Positions 60,649 to 64,000 of a stretch of 64,000 nt of DNA are shown piece after piece (position 1 is the first letter of the stretch; each line of letters starts with the position of its first letter). Both the position numbers and the translations under genes were made by a program. Source of the stretch: Gonapodya prolifera JEL478 (Eukaryota; Monoblepharomycota; Monoblepharidomycetes; Monoblepharidales; Gonapodyaceae); contig KQ965821.1 of the NCBI GenBank assembly GCA_001574975.1, forward strand, positions 118,714-182,713, given 5' to 3'. The notes beneath the pieces are model-generated. The model made no database searches. It saw only the letters and a program-made list of their open reading frames with translations, and was not told the origin of the DNA.

Positions 60649-61339
60649 TGATTGACGGCGGTGAGCGAGGAGGTTTTATTCATCTCATATTATTGGAAGC
60701 AAGAGGTTGGTCGCATAGCTGTGGAGTGGTGTTTACATATTCCCAAAACAGTAATGTACCAGACTCTATTCGTATGACACATAAGACACGTATGTAGAGA
60801 GGCTATTCCGCTCTGCATGTTTCGACTTCCTGCGCGTTCACGAAACAAGTTGCGGAAATGGAGGGAGAGCCCGACATTGAGAAAGATGATCATTGAAAAC
60901 GGACTCTGCGAAGGCGGCTGGACAAGATGGACAAAGACACACAGAGGGGTTTGTCCCAGTTCTTTTCACCACTGTCAGCCAAGCACGGGTCCGAGTACCC
61001 GAGCAAACAACGACAAACCCGCCCCGGTCGCGACTGAGAAGAAAGTTCAACCGTCGCCCCTCCCCTCNATTTAAGGCGTCCCGACGTTGATGGCGTGCGG
61101 ATGTGGACCGTGGATGAGGAGGGTAGGGGCAGCACCGGCGAGTCGCTTCTTTCTCTCAACGAGCACCATCCGAGCGTGTCCAGTGTTTTTTCAACTCAGG
61201 GCTGCCGTCCCGTCCAAGGCGAGCGTGCCGTGATGGGCGGGAGAAGGGGGGGGAAAAGGGGAGAGCGGAGAGGGAGAGTTGAGTTGCTGAGACGGCAGAA
61301 TTCAGAAGGGCAAAGTTGAACGCGTAACTCAGTACTCAC
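60649..61339. other. spacer, one N base
   Basis: Nothing recognised. One undetermined base lies at about 61068. The missing C-terminal half of the MFS gene would be expected here (minus strand) but no transporter motif is seen. Confidence 0.4.
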
Positions 61340-62480
61340 GTAAATGGCCGCGACAATAAACGACCATCGCCACCCAAGCGAGTCGGAGATGACGCCGCCG
61401 AGAGCGGGGGCGATGGTGTTGGCGCCTTGATACTGATGTCGAAGGAAAGCAGGGGAGATGGGCCAGGTGAAGCACTCCACGGTGGAGGAGGGGAGCGAGG
61501 CAACTCACGCCAATGTAGAAGAATCTAAGGGCTTGTGAGCGTGATGAGGAGGGGTTGATGTCGGAGAGCGTTCCCTGCGAGCGAGCGGAGGGCGGCGACA
61601 GGGAGTGAGCACCCAGCTATCATCCACAGCGGCAACGAGAGAGCACTCATGCTCCCCGCGAAAAGCACCACGCTCATTCCAATCTGCTGCAAGATCCTCG
61701 TGATGTAGAACATTGCAATGTTTATCGAGAAGTAGCCCAGCACGGTCGCGACGATCGCGATGGGGATCGAAAGGATGTATGTGATGCGGCGACCGCGGAC
61801 TGTGAGAAAGTTTGATATCCGATATAAGAGCTTGGGCTTGGGCTGTACAAAAAGGGTTGAGTGTAATTCGCACGAACCGTCGGCAAGCTGCGCCCAGAGC
61901 AACGGCGCAAGAGCATTCATAAAGGTCGCGATCGAGATTGACGCGTTGATGGCTTGTTGGAACGTGCCCAGGTCGATTTGCTGAGTTTGGTGGGAGGGTG
62001 GAATCGGAAGTCCGAACACTGCATTATGACGAATACACACACGGCAGCAGCAGATAACGGGGATCACACACCTTACCGGTAGCGAGGGCAACTAAAGAAA
62101 TTCCAAGAAGCCGTACGAGCATGTGTGAGACAGTGGTGCAGGATGGTGCACGAATATGCAGTCAGTGCTAGCCCAGTGCAGTGAACTGCCCACACCAAAC
62201 CGCAACCACTCACGAATATGGAGTTTGACAAACTGGCGGCGGTTGCCATACGCATGACCAGTCCTTGAATGATCCAGTACCGTCGTCGCGAGAACGAAGT
62301 ACTCCGTGCAGACGATGCGTCCGTGCGATCCGAGTGTGAGGGTGAAAGTGACGCCAGGACTAGTTCCGATTCCTTTGCATCAATCGCTTGAATTTGCATC
62401 TTCTGGTGCACGGATTCGGCAGGTGGAGCTGTCGGAAGCAAAGCGGACGTGGTGTGTGCATTTGGTTCCATGAGTGTCAT
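61340..62480 (-). pseudogene. MFS drug:H+ antiporter (DHA1-like), N-terminal half only
   Basis: A polar N-terminus (from ATG 62480) leads to spans of the first transporter half: SIFLPSLP joined to QIDLGTFQQAINASISIATF, FMNALAPLLWAQLADVRGRR with the MFS motif A loop, ITYILSIPIAIVATVLGYFS, FYITRILQQIGMSVVLFAGS, TLSDINPSSSRSQALRFFYI and ANTIAPALGGVISDSLGWRW (motif C region). A one-base slip lies near 61571-61577, and after AAIY the second six spans are absent. It is probably a truncated, non-functional relic of a multidrug-type efflux pump. Its N-terminus is repeated in inverted orientation at 63.6 kb. Confidence 0.65.
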
Positions 62481-63622
62481 GGTCGCAGGCGCGGGCTAGT
62501 CCGGCGAGTCCGGTGGCGCAGATGGATTGATGGCTGACATTGTCTGCACGCGAGTTGAGTGTAGAAATGTAGTGGTGAAGTGAAGGGGAAGCTGGGGAGC
62601 CTGGAGACAGGTACAGAAAGGGCCCCGACTGAATGGGGCCCGGAGGAGTGAGGTTATTTTGATAGTTGCGCATCGGAAGCTCGGAACACATTCGAACCCT
62701 ATTGTGCGCGCGTGCAAATTAGTTTTGGTTCTTGTTTACTTTCGTCATGTTGTAGCTTGCTTTGTCATACTCCACCTGTGTTGAGGATGCCGAGATGAAT
62801 TCAGTGTACTACCTTTCACAATTCACATGTATTGGCAAGACTCTGTGTTGCGAGTGTCAGCGACGGAGCCCAAGGCCACATTTTTTCATCTTCTTTTTCT
62901 GTACAGAGTACTGGCGTCTGGACTGGACTCCATGCAGCCAGCTCAGTCGCTGCGGCCCAAATTTGCCAGATTGGGTGCCGTTTCAATTTGGATGCTGACA
63001 AGATGGAGCGTTTGAAATGGGCGAGGTGCCGAGGTCCACACTCGTGTTCGCTCTCCGTCCGGGTTCCGACTTCCGTTGGTTAGTGGTCGCATGTAATGGT
63101 ATCTCGTCACACGAGTCGACTGTCGTGGCATGTTTCCCCACTTCCAATACCGTGCACTATAGACCGCTTGACTATTCTTCATCACTTTACCCCCATCCTC
63201 GCCCTTATCCTCCTATTCTCCAGCTGGGCGGTCGTTGTGGCCCAGTTGAGATGAAATGAGCAACTATGACGTCTGCAAGAAAAGGTACCGCAAACACTCT
63301 CGGATGTGGACGTGCTGGCTGACCAGGCACGAGCAGGCGAGGGTAGACGAAAGAAGTGGAGCGCGCAAGGAGTGACGAGTGTGAGCAAGGCGTCGGACGA
63401 GCAGGCGAGAGGAGAGTTGGAGTCTTGATTGGTGGGTCTCTCCCCGACAGAAGAAAAAACGATAATGCACCCCGGCACTACAGCGGAGCCGTAACACAGA
63501 GTCACATTTCGTTCCTTTGTACCTGTCGCGTGGCTGAACAAGCGGCAGATCATTTCAGTGCACCTCCCACCTTGTCCACTTCTCTCTTCCCCACTCAACC
63601 CAGACCAGCTTCCCTGGTTGCC
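62481..63622. other. spacer between inverted MFS copies
   Basis: Divergent upstream region of the two inverted MFS fragments. No other gene or terminal inverted repeat of a mobile element was recognised. Confidence 0.4.
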
Positions 63623-64000
63623 ATGTCCACCACCAATCCTACTTCGCCTCCGCACTCGCCTCCGCTGGAGACCGCCGCGGAGCCAAATGACTCTACCCCC
63701 AACTCTTCGTCCAATTTGCTTCCGACTTCTCCACCTGCTTCTACCACAACGCGGGAATCCACGCAGCAGCTCGAATCCGTGGAAAAGAGTGCGCACGTTG
63801 ACTCGCATGTTGTCGATGCAGATGCAGATGCAAAGAAATCGGAACTGGTCCCGGCGTCGGCGTCGCCCTCGGACCGCACCGATGCGTCGTCTGCACGGAC
63901 AGGGCGGTTCTCGCGACGGCGGTTTCGATCATTCAGGGACTCGTCATGAGCATGGCCACCGCGGCCAGTTTGTCGAACTCGATTTTCGTGAGTGATTAGG
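63623..64000 (+). pseudogene. second MFS transporter copy, 5' end only (cut by window edge)
   Basis: It starts MSTTNPTSPPHSPPLETAAE and continues through KKSELVPASASPSDRTDASS, ARTGRFSRRRF, parallel to the minus-strand copy (KESELVLASLSPSHSDRTDA, SSARSTSFSRRRYW). One base is missing after SRRRF; beyond it the alternate frame reads IIQGLVMSMATAASLSNSIF, matching the other copy, up to a GTGAGT donor at the same place. The rest lies outside the window, so it may be a functional gene with a sequence error or a decayed one. Confidence 0.6.

Noticed and set aside
61340-64000. Inverted MFS copies as ends of a mobile element
   Set aside because: The repeated part is coding sequence of a transporter with a conserved splice donor; no transposase, short terminal repeat or target duplication was seen.

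Overview
The window is nuclear DNA of a fungus, most likely a zoosporic (chytrid-type) lineage. Nearly every recognisable gene is cut by short introns (about 50-150 bases, mostly GTGAGT/GTAAGT donors, one GC-AG). A three-domain fungal tRNA ligase (Trl1) and a Prm1 plasma-membrane fusion protein point to Fungi. A MOK-type RCK kinase, a family tied to cilia, points to a lineage that still makes a flagellum. No viral element, CRISPR array, rRNA or convincing tRNA gene was seen. All gene models below were joined by hand from splice sites, so exon edges are inferences.

Layout. 0-9 kb (minus strand): MOK kinase, an orphan protein with a 2OG-Fe(II)-oxygenase-like tail, and a CAMKL kinase with a UBA-like segment. 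9-17 kb: a decayed amino-acid/GABA permease, then on the plus strand a METTL7-like methyltransferase, an unknown basic protein and an Arg/Gly-rich RRM protein. 18-24 kb (minus): a secreted Gly-Thr repeat protein and receptor copy 1 (membrane anchor, outside sensor, membrane span, HAMP, no output domain). 25-33 kb: a Pro/Gln/Ala-tailed protein, an NTF2/SnoaL-like protein, a small stress-type protein with two copies of one motif, and a SpoU/TrmH 2'-O-methyltransferase. 33-43 kb: a large coiled-coil protein, a RapGAP, Prm1 and a disordered protein. 43-52 kb: Trl1, a doubtful coiled-coil gene, a short-chain dehydrogenase and receptor copy 2. 52-64 kb: an oligopeptide-transporter relic, an ABM monooxygenase divergent from a PhyH dioxygenase, secreted Cys-rich modular proteins, an RNB ribonuclease of bacterial type, and two MFS transporter fragments in inverted orientation.

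The genes do not form one pathway. Themes are RNA handling (Trl1, TrmH, RRM protein, RNB nuclease), signalling (MOK, CAMKL kinase, RapGAP, two orphan receptors), cell surface and secretion (Prm1, Gly-Thr protein, Cys-rich proteins) and small-molecule metabolism (SDR, ABM, PhyH, METTL7-like, permeases). Several pairs are head to head with short shared upstream regions (about 105 bases at 31.5 kb, 270 at 40.8 kb, 340 at 53.6 kb, 400 at 36.2 kb).

Limits. At least five genes (permease, Trl1, receptor copy 2, MFS copies, OPT relic) show single-base frame breaks or in-frame stops, and three isolated N bases occur (two near 50.3 kb, one near 61.07 kb). Some breaks may be assembly error rather than decay. 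The most interesting items are the paired output-less receptors, the modular Cys-rich secreted proteins with a phase-2 intron inside every module, and the intron-bearing bacterial-type RNB ribonuclease.
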